Positions 25,384 to 36,058 are shown, numbered from the stretch's first letter. The stretch: DNA of 64,000 nt from Pseudomonas marincola (GCF_900116605.1 NZ_FPBC01000001.1:1-64000); one strand, 5' to 3'. The notes: generated from the letters alone by a model not told the origin. A program made the numbers and translations.

Positions 25384-25664
25384 GAAACGACCCCCTCAGG
25401 CGATGGACGAAATTAACGCTGTTCCAAAGCAACCGCACATCTAGCTGCGGTGTCGCGACACCCAAACAGGTGGCGCCCGAGAATCAAGCAAGGATCTACT
25501 TGATGTGTCATAAGCCAGGCTTGGAATCAAACCCGGACAACGCGCACGAATTCATGACAAACAATCCAGTGGCGTCTATTCCATCCTAGCGCCAACTTGT
25601 ACAGCTTGCATAGCCTCCTGATAACAAGCAGCAAAACCCCGCTGTGCGGCGCTACAGCCGACTA

Positions 25665-26426
25665 TCAATCACGCCCGAGCCAGCGCATGACCAGCCGCGT
25701 GAGCCAGACAGGACTAACTTGCCCGGACCAATAGAGCAACTTGAACTGCAGGCTGACCGGCCGGTGCAACCGCGGTTGATGCGCCTGTTGCCAGCAGGCT
25801 TCGGCAATATCCTCTGCTGCCAGATTAACCCCGAGGCGTTTGAGGACAGGTGGTGAAAACGTCTGGCTGGTCACCATCGGCGTGTTAACGAACGGCGGCA
25901 TCAGGTCGCCAACGCTGATCCCGTAGCGCTCCCACTCCAGATTCAGCGCTTCGGTAAGCCCGCGCACGGCAAACTTTGAAGCCGAGTACGTGGCCATGTG
26001 CTGCACGCCATAGAGCCCAGAAGCAGAGCCCATATTGATCACCTGGGCATCGCTGGTTTGCTTCAGGTACGCAAACGCAGCGTGAGTCATGTTGATCACA
26101 CCCTGCACGTTGATCTGCAACAACTGCGAATGCGCGGCCGGTTCGATCTCGGCGAAATAGCCAAAGCGTAAAATCCCCGCGCAGTTGAAAAGCAGACGCA
26201 ACTGGCCGTCGTGGGCCTCGGCAAAAAGCTTTACTGCATCTTCTACAGCCGCAAGGTCGGTTACATCCAAAGGCTGATGCCAGGCGCCGTTAAGCTCGGC
26301 AGCTAACTGGCTTAACGCCGCTTCGTTGACATCCAGCAGACCGACCTTCCAGCCGCGCTTGTGAAAGATTCGCGCCGTGGCGGCGCCAATGCCCGAAGCC
26401 GCCCCGGTGATCAGAATATTGTTCAT
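25665..26426 (-). CDS. short-chain dehydrogenase/reductase
   Basis: A 253-residue classical SDR. Nucleotide-binding GAASGIGAATAR is at about 8-19 and the catalytic YSASK near 155, with the Ser in NMGSASGLYG. The last third (LLYWSGQVSPVWLTRLVMRW) is hydrophobic and may contact a membrane or a long-chain substrate. It is the third gene of a leftward operon: monooxygenase, esterase, SDR. The stop of the esterase gene and this ATG share one base (TGATG). GAGG precedes the ATG. Likely role: oxidising an alcohol product or making the ketone for the monooxygenase. Confidence 0.88.
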   Translation of the reverse strand: MNNILITGAASGIGAATARIFHKRGWKVGLLDVNEAALSQLAAELNGAWHQPLDVTDLAAVEDAVKLFAEAHDGQLRLLFNCAGILRFGYFAEIEPAAHSQLLQINVQGVINMTHAAFAYLKQTSDAQVINMGSASGLYGVQHMATYSASKFAVRGLTEALNLEWERYGISVGDLMPPFVNTPMVTSQTFSPPVLKRLGVNLAAEDIAEACWQQAHQPRLHRPVSLQFKLLYWSGQVSPVWLTRLVMRWLGRD

Positions 26427-27355
26427 CAGCAACCTCGTGATTTCAGAAACGCAGTGGCCCGCTCCAAGGCAAAATCAGAGACTTCCAACACGCCTGCGTA
26501 AACCTGAAACACGTGCCAAAGCCCTGGATAACGTTCCAGCTCCACCTTCACACCTGCGCGTTCCGCCTGCTCTGCAAGGCGCACGCTGTCATTGAGCAGC
26601 GCCTCATCTTCGCCAACCTGAATCAGCATGGGTGCCAGGCCCTGGAGATCGGCATAAACCGGCGACAGCTCAGGGCTCTCGAGCGCCACTTCCATCGGGC
26701 AGTAGAGTTGCGCCGATTGCTGCAGCCACGCCGGATGCAACATCGGGTCACCGCCTTCTGGCGTGTGGTGCTGCAATCCCGTGTAGTCGGTCAGCGGCGA
26801 AAAGCACACCAGCGCCGCTGGCTGCTGCAACCCCAACTCGCGCAGTCTCAGCGCCAGCACCAGGCTCAGGTTGCCACCGGCCGAATCACCGGCCACCACG
26901 ATTTGCTCGGGGCCGTAGCCTTGAGCCAGCAACGCCTGATAAGCCGCCAGCGCATCATCGCGCGCGGCCGGAAACGGGTGTTCCGGTGCCATGCGATAGT
27001 CCAGCGCGCAAACCTCGATCTGGCCAAGACGTGCCAATGTCGTGCAGATGGAACGGTGGCTACGCGGGCTACCCACCAGGTAAGCGCCGCCATGCAGATA
27101 GAGCATCACGCTGCCGTTCGGCACCGAAGGCCGATACCACTCGCAAGGACGGCCGGCAATGTTACGCAGCGTGCGCGTGCCATCGAGCTTGGCCAGATTG
27201 ATTGCGGTTAGCAGATTGATCGTGCTGCGCTGAATTGCGATGGGCACTGGCGGGCGCATAACGCTGCGAAAGCAAACTTTGAGCGCGAACCGCAAACAGC
27301 GACGCAGGGTCGGCTGAGTGACGGCCGGGGCTGAAAACTCAGCGTACGCATTCAT
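26426..27355 (-). CDS. alpha/beta-hydrolase esterase (hormone-sensitive lipase family)
   Basis: 309 residues of the HSL (family IV) esterase group. The oxyanion motif is LYLHGGAYLVGS (about 85-96), the nucleophile is in VVAGDSAGGNLSL (Ser near 155), and the C-terminal triad has Asp in VGEDEALLND and His in LWHVFQVY. No signal peptide. It overlaps the 3' end of the monooxygenase gene by 17 bp and the SDR gene by one base. In such operons the esterase hydrolyses the ester or lactone formed by the Baeyer-Villiger enzyme. Confidence 0.93.
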   Translation of the reverse strand: MNAYAEFSAPAVTQPTLRRCLRFALKVCFRSVMRPPVPIAIQRSTINLLTAINLAKLDGTRTLRNIAGRPCEWYRPSVPNGSVMLYLHGGAYLVGSPRSHRSICTTLARLGQIEVCALDYRMAPEHPFPAARDDALAAYQALLAQGYGPEQIVVAGDSAGGNLSLVLALRLRELGLQQPAALVCFSPLTDYTGLQHHTPEGGDPMLHPAWLQQSAQLYCPMEVALESPELSPVYADLQGLAPMLIQVGEDEALLNDSVRLAEQAERAGVKVELERYPGLWHVFQVYAGVLEVSDFALERATAFLKSRGC

Positions 27356-28799
27356 AATCGGTCAGCTCCATCTTCCGTGTCAGTTGCCGGTAACTGAAGG
27401 TGTAACCCGGCCAGTTATTGGTATGTTTGCCCGCAGCGCTGATGTACCAACTGGTACAGCCCTGATCCCACACCGTATGTTTGATCGCGCGCTGAACGCC
27501 GCTGTTGTAGTTCGTCTCGACTGCTGGCTTGAGATTGACGTAACGCAGTTGCTTTGACTGAAGCTGTTTGATTGCGCTGAGCACATAACGGTACTGGCTT
27601 TCGAGCATGTAAATGATCGAGTTATGGCCCAGATTGGTGTTCGGCCCGTAGAGCATGAAGAAATTCGGGAACCCGCTGACACTGATGCCTTTGTACGCTT
27701 GCGCGCCCTCTTGCCACGCCTGATTGAGCGACACGCCATCGAGCCCGGTAATCTGCATGGGCGCGAGAAACTCAGAGGTCTTGAAACCTGTGCCGTAGAT
27801 CAGCACATCGCAGGCATGTTCCTGGCCATCCTGAGTGACGATGCCGCGCTCACTGACGTGACTGATGGCCTGATTAACCAGCGTGACGTTGTTCTGCGCC
27901 AGCGCCGGGTAGTAGTCATTGCTGATCAGAACCCGCTTGCAGCCCATGGGGTAATCTGGCGTTAAAGCAGCGCGTTTGGCCGGATCGCGGATGGCCTTGT
28001 TGAGGTTCTGCACAAAGCGGTAACGCATGGGCTTCATCAAGCTCGGCATGCTGATAAACGCCAGGCCACGCGCTTCGTGATGGATGTATTTGAGGCCACG
28101 GTCAATCTTCTGCAGCCAGGGCATCTGTTTGACCAGCTCCAATTCCCATGCGCGGTACAGCCGGTCAGGTTTGCTGATTACATAAGCTGCCGAGCGTTGA
28201 AACAAGGTGAGGTGCTCAACCTGCGGCTGGATACGCGGAACAAATTGGATCGCCGAGGCCCCCGTGCCAATCACCCCTACGCGCTTGCCGTGCAGATCCA
28301 GATCATGGCGCCAGCAGGCCGAGTGAAAGGCCGGGCCTTTAAATGCATCGATGCCCGCAAGTTTTGGGTACATGGGCCGGCTCAATTGCCCGCAGGCACT
28401 CACCAGCACCGTCGCACTCAGTTGCTCGCCATCCGCCAGGTTCACGCGCCACTCACCTGCGCTCGCGTCGAAGGCGGCGCTCACCACTTCGGCATTGAAG
28501 CGAATCGACTCAGTCAACTTGTACTTGGCTACACAGTGCTGCAAATAACCGAGTATTTGCGCTTGCGGCGCGAACTTGCGTGACCAGTCGAGCTTGGGCT
28601 CGAACGAAAACGAGTAGAGATGCGAAGGCACATCACAGGCAGCGCCCGGATAAGAATTCTCACGCCAGGTGCCACCCACACCGCTGGCCTTTTCAAGCAA
28701 TATAAAATCGTCGATACCCGCCTGCTTGAGTTTGATGGCCAGACCAACGCCGCCAAACCCTGTGCCAATGATGAGTACGCGATGGGATTTATTATTCAT
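27339..28799 (-). CDS. flavin-dependent Baeyer-Villiger-type monooxygenase
   Basis: 486 residues with the first Rossmann motif [14 protein letters not shown] at about 11-24. The type I Baeyer-Villiger fingerprint appears as [11 protein letters not shown] (Phe-x-Gly-x3-His-x3-Trp, about residues 155-165), followed by Arg rather than the common Pro/Asp. The second Rossmann motif is [15 protein letters not shown]. It inserts oxygen next to a ketone using NADPH and O2. It is the first gene of a three-gene operon with an esterase and an SDR, the layout used to degrade ketones from alkanes or cyclic alcohols. AGGGAG precedes the ATG. Confidence 0.92.
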   Translation of the reverse strand: MNNKSHRVLIIGTGFGGVGLAIKLKQAGIDDFILLEKASGVGGTWRENSYPGAACDVPSHLYSFSFEPKLDWSRKFAPQAQILGYLQHCVAKYKLTESIRFNAEVVSAAFDASAGEWRVNLADGEQLSATVLVSACGQLSRPMYPKLAGIDAFKGPAFHSACWRHDLDLHGKRVGVIGTGASAIQFVPRIQPQVEHLTLFQRSAAYVISKPDRLYRAWELELVKQMPWLQKIDRGLKYIHHEARGLAFISMPSLMKPMRYRFVQNLNKAIRDPAKRAALTPDYPMGCKRVLISNDYYPALAQNNVTLVNQAISHVSERGIVTQDGQEHACDVLIYGTGFKTSEFLAPMQITGLDGVSLNQAWQEGAQAYKGISVSGFPNFFMLYGPNTNLGHNSIIYMLESQYRYVLSAIKQLQSKQLRYVNLKPAVETNYNSGVQRAIKHTVWDQGCTSWYISAAGKHTNNWPGYTFSYRQLTRKMELTDYECVR

Positions 28800-29082
28800 T
28801 ATTAACTCCCTGAAACACTCGCCAACAATAGCCCGATGCTACGCAAATGGCTTATTCAGGGTTATCGCACAGCTGACTTTAAAATTGTTATTTTCGGTCA
28901 AAGCATCGGCTAAATAGGCAAGAATGCCACCTCGTGCTTTGCAACCGCATGTCGTGCCAGCCTGAAAACCGAAAACCTGTGAACTAGGCTTAAAGGTGCT
29001 GGGGACTCTTAGCTGGCATCTGCGTACAGGCGCCAATGCGCCCTTTAGCAGCAGCCAGCCTCGATACAGCGAGGTAATTATC

Positions 29083-29361
29083 ATGACAACCTTACAGTGC
29101 ACTCACCGCGATCACCTGATTCAGGCAGAAGTGATGGAGCATCCGGGCATTCCAACGCCCTGGGCTGGCGGCTGTCGCATCACCCTGCCCAACGGCCAGG
29201 TCACCCGACGGCTGCCCTTGCCCATGCAGCAGGCTTTTCTCGATGAGCTGGATAAAGCTCAACATGCCTCGATCGCCCACGGTAAATGGCTGGTCGACCA
29301 GCATCTGGATAACGGCCTGAGCCTGATGGATTCGGCGCAGCAGCACAAAAGTGCGGCCTGA
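29083..29361 (+). CDS. small protein of unknown function
   Basis: A 92-residue soluble protein (MTTLQCTHRDHLIQAEVMEH) with no signal peptide. I start it at ATG 29083 because GAGGT lies eight bases upstream; the frame opens 87 bp earlier without one. It has Cys5, His8 and His11 near the N-terminus, then the Pro/Gly-rich TPWAGGCRITLPNGQVTRRL and an amphipathic helix LDELDKAQHASIAHGKWLVD. I do not recognise a family. It is a single gene ahead of a strong hairpin. Confidence 0.65.
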   Translation: MTTLQCTHRDHLIQAEVMEHPGIPTPWAGGCRITLPNGQVTRRLPLPMQQAFLDELDKAQHASIAHGKWLVDQHLDNGLSLMDSAQQHKSAA

Positions 29362-29502
29362 ACGGGCAACTCAGCGCCTGCAGGTTTAACAAGGCGCGGC
29401 AAACTAGGTATGCATTGCTGCAGCGAACGCTGCGAGTCGCGGCGCGAGCTTTGTACTGAGCAAAAGCCGGTCGGCGGGGTATTGGCAGGATTTTCACGCA
29501 AT

Positions 29503-29530
29503 ACCGGGTAGCCGCAGCTACCCGGTGTTT
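29503..29530. terminator. hairpin terminator
   Basis: ACCGGGTAGC (29503-29512) pairs perfectly with GCTACCCGGT (29517-29526) around CGCA, followed on the plus strand by GTTTA. It lies between the small rightward gene and the convergent LTA-synthase-like gene. Confidence 0.75.
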
Positions 29531-29535
29531 AGCGT

Positions 29536-31617
29536 TTACTGTTGCAGGTGATGCGCGTCCTTAACCCCGGTGGTGTTATCCAGCAGGCTCTTGGTTGCGG
29601 TCTGCAGGAAGGCTTCGAGGTCCTTCTTCAACAGCGGATCAATGTCGACGTGCAGACGCTCAGCGCTTGGGTTGGCACCCAGCTGATAGTCGTACAGGCG
29701 CGACTCGAATCCTTTCGGCTGAATCAGAATGCGCTCAGGCGTAACGATTGCCACGGTCTGCTCGCCACCCGATGGCTTGATCACACCAATACCATGATCG
29801 CCTTCTGGCAGGTTGAGCAAGTCGCGGCCCCAGCACTGGTGGCGCACTTCGCCGCCAAGACGGCCCATGATGGTCGGCACGATGTCTATCTGGGTGCCCA
29901 CCGAATGGTTGACCTTGCCGAACTTGTCCTGAATGCCTGGGGCAATCAACAGCAAAGGCACGTTGAAGCGGAACAGGTCCATTTCGGTCAGTTGCTCGTC
30001 GCTACCAAATCCGTGGTCACCGACAATCACGAACAGCGTGTCTTTGTAGTACTTCGACTTACGCGCTTTTTCAAAGAACTGGCCCAACGCCCAGTCGGCA
30101 TAACGCATGGCAGTCAGGTGCTCGTCTACCGAGCCATGCCCGGTGACTGGCTCGACCGGCAGGTCTTTTGGCAATGCGTATGGGGTGTGGTTGGACAGGG
30201 TTTGCAGCAAGGCATAGAACGGCTTGTCCTTGCCGGCAAAGTTCTCTTCCAGCTCTTTGGCGCCGCGGTCGAACATGTCCTGATCGGATACGCCCCACGT
30301 TGGGTCCATGTACACCGGATCGACGAAATCTTCGCGGCCAACAAAGTTGGTCATGCCCTGATTACTGAAGAAGCCCGACTGGTTATCCCACTGGAAGTTA
30401 CCGTTGTAGACATACAGATTGTCGTAGCCACGGGCGCTCAACAACTGCGGCAAGCCGGAGAACTGGTGCGAGCCTTCCGGGGTACGCATCAAGTATTCAA
30501 ATGCCGGCAGGTTCGGGAAACACGCCATGGTCGCAAACATGCCCTGATGAGTATGCGTGCCATTGGAGAAGAACCGGTCGAAGAGCAAACCTTCACTGGC
30601 CAGCTTGTCGAAGTTCGGGGTGATATCGCCCGGTGCGCCCAAGGCGCCGACAAAATGCCCGGCGAAGCTTTCCATCAGAATCACCACCACGTTACGTACC
30701 GGCAATGTACCGTCTGCAGGCGGGGTGAAATCGCGGCGGATCGCGGCTGTATCGGCATCGACAAGTTTGTCGTGCGGGGTCAGCAGCATTTTGCGTACCG
30801 CTTCCAACGCTTCGGCATCGGACATGGTCGACTTCCAGGCGTTATCGCGGTGCGACGACATGCTCGCCGAAGCGGCGGATGCCAGCGTCAGCGTGCCGTT
30901 AAGGCCCAGCTGATTGGCGAACATCGAATCAGTGGTGTAGGCATCACCCCAGCGCAGCGGCGGGCCCTGGCGCAAATGACCGCGTGCGGCAATCACCGCA
31001 ATCAGCAAACAAACAATAAACACCGAGGTGCGCCAGTACCAGGCCGGGCCATTGCTCGGGCTCGATTGCAGCACGGCCTTGGGCCGGCTGAGCAGATCCA
31101 GGCCTTTGAACATTTTCGCCAGCAGCCAGGTCGCAATGGCCCAGCAGATCAGATAACGACCCACCGGATAGCCATTCCACAGCATGCTCAGAACGGTATG
31201 AACATCTTCTTCGAAGTACTGAAATACCAGGCTGTTGAGACGTTGGTGGAACTCGCGGTAGAAGTCCAGCTCGGTGATCCCGAGAAACAGGGTGATGCTC
31301 GCAAACGCAGTCAGCCAGGCCCGATGGAAGCCCCGTGCGGCCATGGCCCGAACACTCAGCAGCGACAGCAGCAAAGGCACCAGCGCGTAGACCACCAGCC
31401 GCAGGTCGAAACGGAAACCGTTGTAAAACGCCTCGACAAAGGTCGAGACCGTGTCGTTGCCGATCAGCTCGCGGTTATAGACCAACAGTGCAACACGTAA
31501 TAACGCATACATCACCAGCAGCGCGACAGCACTTAACAGGGTGAACGTAAGATGACTCTTGATCGTGGGTGTGAAGCGCTTCGAAGGCGTTTTCTTATGG
31601 TCTTGCACACTGGCCAT
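29536..31617 (-). CDS. LTA synthase-like membrane sulfatase (phosphoglycerol/phosphoethanolamine transferase family)
   Basis: About 693 residues. Residues about 15-220 hold five hydrophobic segments; the periplasmic alkaline-phosphatase-fold domain starts near NVVVILMESFAGHFVGALG (about 315-333). The Thr nucleophile is in SNGTHTHQGMFATM, and later metal-site parts are DQDMFDRG and VGDHGFGSD. Gram-negative members transfer phosphoglycerol or phosphoethanolamine to periplasmic glucans or lipids; the acceptor here is unknown. I chose ATG 31617 (MASVQDHKK); a GTG 42 bp upstream has no ribosome-binding site. It is adjacent to speE, as in P. aeruginosa. Confidence 0.88.
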   Translation of the reverse strand: MASVQDHKKTPSKRFTPTIKSHLTFTLLSAVALLVMYALLRVALLVYNRELIGNDTVSTFVEAFYNGFRFDLRLVVYALVPLLLSLLSVRAMAARGFHRAWLTAFASITLFLGITELDFYREFHQRLNSLVFQYFEEDVHTVLSMLWNGYPVGRYLICWAIATWLLAKMFKGLDLLSRPKAVLQSSPSNGPAWYWRTSVFIVCLLIAVIAARGHLRQGPPLRWGDAYTTDSMFANQLGLNGTLTLASAASASMSSHRDNAWKSTMSDAEALEAVRKMLLTPHDKLVDADTAAIRRDFTPPADGTLPVRNVVVILMESFAGHFVGALGAPGDITPNFDKLASEGLLFDRFFSNGTHTHQGMFATMACFPNLPAFEYLMRTPEGSHQFSGLPQLLSARGYDNLYVYNGNFQWDNQSGFFSNQGMTNFVGREDFVDPVYMDPTWGVSDQDMFDRGAKELEENFAGKDKPFYALLQTLSNHTPYALPKDLPVEPVTGHGSVDEHLTAMRYADWALGQFFEKARKSKYYKDTLFVIVGDHGFGSDEQLTEMDLFRFNVPLLLIAPGIQDKFGKVNHSVGTQIDIVPTIMGRLGGEVRHQCWGRDLLNLPEGDHGIGVIKPSGGEQTVAIVTPERILIQPKGFESRLYDYQLGANPSAERLHVDIDPLLKKDLEAFLQTATKSLLDNTTGVKDAHHLQQ

Positions 31618-31799
31618 TGACTGATAATCCGTTAGTAAGGGCAATAGGGTGTCGGTCACTCAACCTGAACGCGTCAACAACGCCCCTTTCAGGGATGCTG
31701 TGGCATCTGGGTGAGCGGCGAAGCAATCGGAAATCTTAAAGCAACAAAACTCAACAAAGTGTGAAATCTGACATCAGACAACGACTTTTGAGAAGCCCG

Positions 31800-31837
31800 A
31801 ATACAACTCAAGGGCCGTGCGGCCCTTGAGTTGTATT
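31800..31837 (-). terminator. 17-bp-stem terminator of speE
   Basis: A perfect 17-bp inverted repeat (31800-31816 with 31821-31837) around GTGC, with arms ending AATACAA and TTGTATT. It begins nine bases after the speE stop. Confidence 0.85.
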
Positions 31838-31845
31838 GCATCGAT

Positions 31846-32706
31846 TCAGTCGTTGCTCGGCTTATTGACAGCCTGCAGAACATACTGCGGCAGCGCAAAA
31901 GCGCCACTGTGAATTGCTGGGTTGTAATAGCGCGTTACAATTCCACTCCCTGCAAAGCGCGCGCACAGGGTTTCCTGCGACAGCTTGCGGTATTCGGCAT
32001 CGGTACTGCCCCAGGCAAATGTCATGCTGCCACCGATGTAAGTCGGCACCGCTGCCATATAGAAATGCCAGTCGGCAAACAGGCCGTGCATGCGCGATGC
32101 AGTGGTTTGCACCTCGCTCAACTGCATGAACGGCGTACCGTTTTGGGTCACCAGAATCCCGCCATCATTCAGGCAGCGACGGCAGGCCTGATAGAAGTTC
32201 TCGGAGAACAACACTTCGCCCGGGCCAATCGGATCGGTCGAGTCGGAGATGATCACGTCGAACTTCTCGGTGGTGTTGGCCACGAAACGCATGCCGTCAT
32301 CAATCACCAGATTCAGGCGTGGGTCCTCATACGCGCCACTTGAATGGTTCGGCAGGAACTCCTTGCACATATCGACCACAGTGCCATCGATCTCAACCAT
32401 GGTGATGTGCTCAACCGTTGCGTGCTTGCACACTTCGCGCAGCATGCCGCCGTCACCACCACCGATGATCAACACGCGCTTGGCTGAGCCATGAGCCAGA
32501 ATCGGCACGTGGGTGAGCATTTCGTGATAGATGAACTCATCCGCTTCGGTGGTCTGGATTACGCCATCAAGCGCCATTACCCGGCCCATGCGTGCGTTCT
32601 CGAAAATCACCAGATGCTGGTGTTCGGTACGCACTTCGTGCAGCAACTTATCCATACGAAAGCGTTGACCGTAACCTTCGTAAAGCGTCTCTTGGTAATC
32701 GCTCAT
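31846..32706 (-). CDS. speE: SpeE, spermidine synthase
   Basis: Transfers an aminopropyl group from decarboxylated S-adenosylmethionine to putrescine, making spermidine and methylthioadenosine. The 286-residue form starts at ATG 32706 ([16 protein letters not shown]) with AGGAG seven bases upstream; a longer frame upstream is not conserved. Motifs: [18 protein letters not shown] (about 79-96), [20 protein letters not shown] (catalytic Asp region, about 152-171) and [17 protein letters not shown]. The methionine-salvage genes at 35.4-38.4 kb would recycle its by-product methylthioadenosine. Confidence 0.96.
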   Translation of the reverse strand: MSDYQETLYEGYGQRFRMDKLLHEVRTEHQHLVIFENARMGRVMALDGVIQTTEADEFIYHEMLTHVPILAHGSAKRVLIIGGGDGGMLREVCKHATVEHITMVEIDGTVVDMCKEFLPNHSSGAYEDPRLNLVIDDGMRFVANTTEKFDVIISDSTDPIGPGEVLFSENFYQACRRCLNDGGILVTQNGTPFMQLSEVQTTASRMHGLFADWHFYMAAVPTYIGGSMTFAWGSTDAEYRKLSQETLCARFAGSGIVTRYYNPAIHSGAFALPQYVLQAVNKPSND

Positions 32707-32986
32707 GACAGTGCTCCTATTAGCAATGAGTTGAACGCGGAATTCCCGCCTGTCCTGTAACCTCGATGCGCCCGCTTGTGGCAGACGCCTTAAAAATTTT
32801 GATGGCCATGAGGCTAACAAATTCAACCACGGCCAATCGATAAGGCTGCGCATTCTACGTGGCAGCGGGTTACAGGTCGAACCTTCTCAACAGCACGCCA
32901 GCACTCAATGGCAGCTAAATGCACAATGAATGTTTGAAAGTCATTTCAGCCCTGACAATTGCGCCGTGTGCGGGTAATGTCAGCGC

Positions 32987-33874
32987 ATGGAAAACGATCA
33001 ATTCACCGAGCTTGTTCTGCCCTATCAGGCGCCGTGGCAATGGCAGCAATTCCATAGCCATTTTGCCCTGCGCGCCCTCAAAGGCATCGAATCCCTGCAA
33101 GCCAACCGGTACAGCCGCAGCTTCCATATCGACGGTACTGACGGCTGGTTTTCAGTGGCGCCATCTGCAGAAGCACCTGCACTGATTCTTCGGGTGAGTC
33201 CGGGGAGCGAAGCCTGTTTACCGGCGCTGACCCAGCGCGTTCGCAAGATGTTCGACCTTGATGCAAACCCTGCACTGATCAATCAGCACTTGAGTGCCGA
33301 CACCACGCTAGCGCCGCTATTGGCGCGCAATCCCGGATTGCGCCTGCCCACCGCATTTGATCCGTTCGAGCAGGCCGTGCGCGCCATAGTCGGTCAGCAG
33401 GTTACGGTGAAAGCGGCGGTGACCGTAACCGGTCGCCTGGTCGAGCGTTTAGGCAGACCGTTATCCGGGCCATCAACGCCAGGCGTCGAGCGTTTGTTTC
33501 CAACGGCCGCAGCAATTGCTGCTGCAGACTTGCAGGGCATTGGCATGCCGGGCAAGCGTGTTGAAACCTTGCAGAACTTTGCCCGCGAGATTGCCAGTGG
33601 AAACCTGCAATTGAGCATGCAAATGGGCTATCAGGCGCTGGTCGAGCGCCTTTGCGCCCTCCCCGGTATTGGCCCGTGGACTGCGGAATACATAGCGTTG
33701 CGCGCGTTTGGCGAACCGGATGCATTTCCGGACAGCGATCTCGGCCTGCTCAAGGCGCCGGTGTGGGGGAATGATGGCATCAAGGCCAAACAGCTCAAAT
33801 TGTTGGCAGAGGCCTGGCGGCCGTGGCGTGCTTATGCCGCAGCGCATCTTTGGGAAAATTACTCAGGAGCATAA
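32987..33874 (+). CDS. AlkA-like DNA-3-methyladenine glycosylase II
   Basis: A 295-residue helix-hairpin-helix DNA glycosylase that removes alkylated purines. The core has DPFEQAVRAIVGQQVTVKAA (about 125-144), then the HhH motif LCALPGIGPWTAEYIALRA (about 222-240). The catalytic Asp is in FPDSDLGL (Asp249 or Asp251). The N-terminal 100 residues match the AlkA-specific domain. The next gene, ogt, begins at the base after its stop, so the two make an alkylation-repair operon. The promoter lies in the 280-bp gap to speE. Confidence 0.92.
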   Translation: MENDQFTELVLPYQAPWQWQQFHSHFALRALKGIESLQANRYSRSFHIDGTDGWFSVAPSAEAPALILRVSPGSEACLPALTQRVRKMFDLDANPALINQHLSADTTLAPLLARNPGLRLPTAFDPFEQAVRAIVGQQVTVKAAVTVTGRLVERLGRPLSGPSTPGVERLFPTAAAIAAADLQGIGMPGKRVETLQNFAREIASGNLQLSMQMGYQALVERLCALPGIGPWTAEYIALRAFGEPDAFPDSDLGLLKAPVWGNDGIKAKQLKLLAEAWRPWRAYAAAHLWENYSGA

Positions 33875-34375
33875 GTGGTGTTCTATCGATATCACAGCAG
33901 CCCAATCGGCCAACTGCTTATCGCGGGCGACGCAAGCGGGCTGCAACAACTGCTGATGGAAATTGACAGCAAGCCGTGGAAAATTGGCGAGAGCTGGCAG
34001 CCTGCTGGCAAGCAACTCGACGCCGTGTGCCGGCAACTCGATGAGTACTTTGCCGGTCGCCGCAAACGGTTCGAATTAACGCTGGCGCCGCGTGGCACCG
34101 AGTTCCAGCGCACGGTATGGCAAGCCCTGCAAGGTATCGGTTACGGCCAAACCAGCAGTTACGCCGAGCTGGCCACCGCGATTGGCCGGCCAAAAGCTGT
34201 GCGTGCTGTGGGCACTGCCAATGGCGCCAATCCGATTGCGCTGATTATTCCCTGCCATCGGGTGATCGGCCGCGATGGCAGCCTGACCGGTTATGCCGGC
34301 GGCCTGCAACGCAAAGCCCTGCTACTGCGCCTCGAAGGTGCGCAATTCCCCGAGCAGTCGCGGCTCTCGCTTTAA
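33875..34375 (+). CDS. ogt: methylated-DNA-protein-cysteine methyltransferase
   Basis: A 166-residue suicide enzyme that takes alkyl groups from O6-alkylguanine onto its own cysteine. The acceptor is Cys127 in IIPCHRVIG, with the helix-turn-helix [20 protein letters not shown] upstream and [13 protein letters not shown] after. It starts with GTG directly after the TAA of the alkA-like gene; AGGAG lies in that gene's last codons. No Ada-type regulatory domain is fused. Its last 4 bp overlap the convergent hydrolase gene. Confidence 0.92.
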   Translation: MVFYRYHSSPIGQLLIAGDASGLQQLLMEIDSKPWKIGESWQPAGKQLDAVCRQLDEYFAGRRKRFELTLAPRGTEFQRTVWQALQGIGYGQTSSYAELATAIGRPKAVRAVGTANGANPIALIIPCHRVIGRDGSLTGYAGGLQRKALLLRLEGAQFPEQSRLSL

Positions 34376-35301
34376 AGCTCGACGCACTGCATGTCGCTGG
34401 CAAATTCGACCAGGCCTTTATAGAACGCATTAATCGCCGCCAGCGTTTGCGCCTGCTGATCTACCGTGCGGCTCATGAAATGCGAGAGCAGCACCTGTTT
34501 GACCTGCGCATCACGGCTTATTTCGCCAATCCGGCTCGGCAACATATGCATGCGCACCACGACGCCCTTTGCGCCCTCGGGAATGGCGTTGTGTGCAACC
34601 AGCAGATCGCTGCCTTGGGCAAGGCGGATCAGGTTGTCACTGTGGCCGCCGTTATCACCGGAAAACGTCAGCGACTTGCCATCGATCTCGACCCGATAAG
34701 CCAGCGATGGCACCGGCCCGTGCTCGGCATCAATCGCGGTTATTTTCACCTCGCCGGTGTCCAGCGTTTGTACTTGCGGGCTTGGTGTCAGGTTATGCGC
34801 CTTGATCTGGTAACTGGCATTGCCGTTCACATATCCCTGCAAGTAAGGGTAAACGCCCTGCTCACCAACAAAGCGTTGCACGAAGGTTTCGGTATCCGCG
34901 AAGAATTTGCTCGCCGTAGGCCCGTAAACCTGCAAGTCGGTCTGCCGGTCAGTGAAGAACAGCGCCTTGATCAGCGCTGCAAAATCGGCGCTGTGATCAC
35001 TGTGCAAGTGGGTCAGCAGCACAATAGGCACCTGGCTGATATCCACGCCGGCCAGGCCCATATTGTTTGCCGCCCCGTTACCGAGGTCGACCAGCACCTG
35101 CGCCACGCCGTCTGCCCACACCACATACGCGCTGGAGGCGCGCTTGTCGTTCAACTCCGGCCCACCGGAACCCAGAACCTGCAGATAAACCCCGGTTTTC
35201 GGGCAGGTGGCAGTGGCTGACTTGGATTGGCCGAGTTCGGCCTGAGCGCTTGCCGAACTGGCAATGCAAAACCCCAGCAGCGCGATTGTCCGTTTAAACA
35301 T
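34372..35301 (-). CDS. periplasmic metallo-beta-lactamase-fold hydrolase
   Basis: 309 residues with a signal peptide ([19 protein letters not shown], cleavage after AQA likely). The zinc motif is [12 protein letters not shown] (His-x-His-x-Asp-His, about residues 112-123); further metal ligands are likely His near DAEHGPVPS and in LLSHFMSR. It resembles the RNase Z/arylsulfatase-like subgroup of exported MBL hydrolases. Substrate unknown. AAGGAGA precedes the ATG. It overlaps ogt tail-to-tail by 4 bp. Confidence 0.85.
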   Translation of the reverse strand: MFKRTIALLGFCIASSASAQAELGQSKSATATCPKTGVYLQVLGSGGPELNDKRASSAYVVWADGVAQVLVDLGNGAANNMGLAGVDISQVPIVLLTHLHSDHSADFAALIKALFFTDRQTDLQVYGPTASKFFADTETFVQRFVGEQGVYPYLQGYVNGNASYQIKAHNLTPSPQVQTLDTGEVKITAIDAEHGPVPSLAYRVEIDGKSLTFSGDNGGHSDNLIRLAQGSDLLVAHNAIPEGAKGVVVRMHMLPSRIGEISRDAQVKQVLLSHFMSRTVDQQAQTLAAINAFYKGLVEFASDMQCVEL

Positions 35302-35383
35302 GAGCTATCTCCTTATGACTCAGCCAGCGAACGCCGGCACGGTCTCAGAGATAACAGCTTGCTGGCGTGAGGCAAAGGACCAA

Positions 35384-36058
35384 TTACAGATTGATCAACG
35401 CAAAACTGGCCACGCACTCATGCCCTGCAAGTTCACCGCCTTCGCGTACCAGGCCGATAGTCTGCATACCGGCTTGCTGGGCTGCGTCGAGTTCTTCGAC
35501 GACATCCGACAAAAACACGATCGCGTCCGCAGGCAATCCTATCGCTTCGGCAATGCGCTGATAGGAGCCCACTTCACGCTTGGGACCGGAGGTGGTATCA
35601 AAGTAGCCGCTGAACAGCGGGCTCAAATCGCCGGCTTCGGAGCAGCCAAAAATCAGCTTCTGCGCCTGAATCGAGCCGGACGAGTAAACGTACAGAGCAT
35701 AGCCCTGCTGCTTCCAGCGCTTCAGCGCCTCCACTGCGTCAGGATAGACATGGCCCTTGAGTTGGCCATTGGCGTAGCCCTGCTGCCAGATCATGCCCTG
35801 CAATGCCTTGAGCGGCGTTGCCTTGCGGTCATCGGCGATCCACTGCAGGAGTATCTCGATAACCCGTATTGTGTCGGCCTCAGGCTCGGCGCTGTCTTCA
35901 CGAACTGCATCGAGCAACTGCGCCACCTGCGGCTCGTGCGCATGCTCAAGCACGAACGCCGGCAAATGTTCGACCGCGTAGGGAAACAGCACCTCGAAGA
36001 CAAAACTGACGGCGCTGGTAGTGCCCTCGATATCGGTAAGAATGGCTTTAACAGGCAT
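35384..36058 (-). CDS. mtnC: MtnC, enolase-phosphatase E1 (acireductone synthase)
   Basis: Converts 2,3-diketo-5-methylthiopentyl-1-phosphate to acireductone in methionine salvage (enolisation plus dephosphorylation). A 224-residue HAD protein. It begins [20 protein letters not shown] with the Asp9-x-Glu11 catalytic pair; further motifs are [16 protein letters not shown] and [13 protein letters not shown]. It is the last gene of the MFS-mtnB-mtnD-mtnC run, 35 bp after mtnD. The MtnA and MtnP steps are not encoded nearby. Confidence 0.96.
   Translation of the reverse strand: MPVKAILTDIEGTTSAVSFVFEVLFPYAVEHLPAFVLEHAHEPQVAQLLDAVREDSAEPEADTIRVIEILLQWIADDRKATPLKALQGMIWQQGYANGQLKGHVYPDAVEALKRWKQQGYALYVYSSGSIQAQKLIFGCSEAGDLSPLFSGYFDTTSGPKREVGSYQRIAEAIGLPADAIVFLSDVVEELDAAQQAGMQTIGLVREGGELAGHECVASFALINL

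Noticed and set aside
29542..31500. 652-residue plus-strand frame
   Set aside because: Antisense to the LTA-synthase-like gene; no recognisable domain and follows codon-position bias of the real gene.
34117..35220. 367-residue plus-strand frame
   Set aside because: Overlaps ogt and the metallo-beta-lactamase-fold gene, both with intact motifs.
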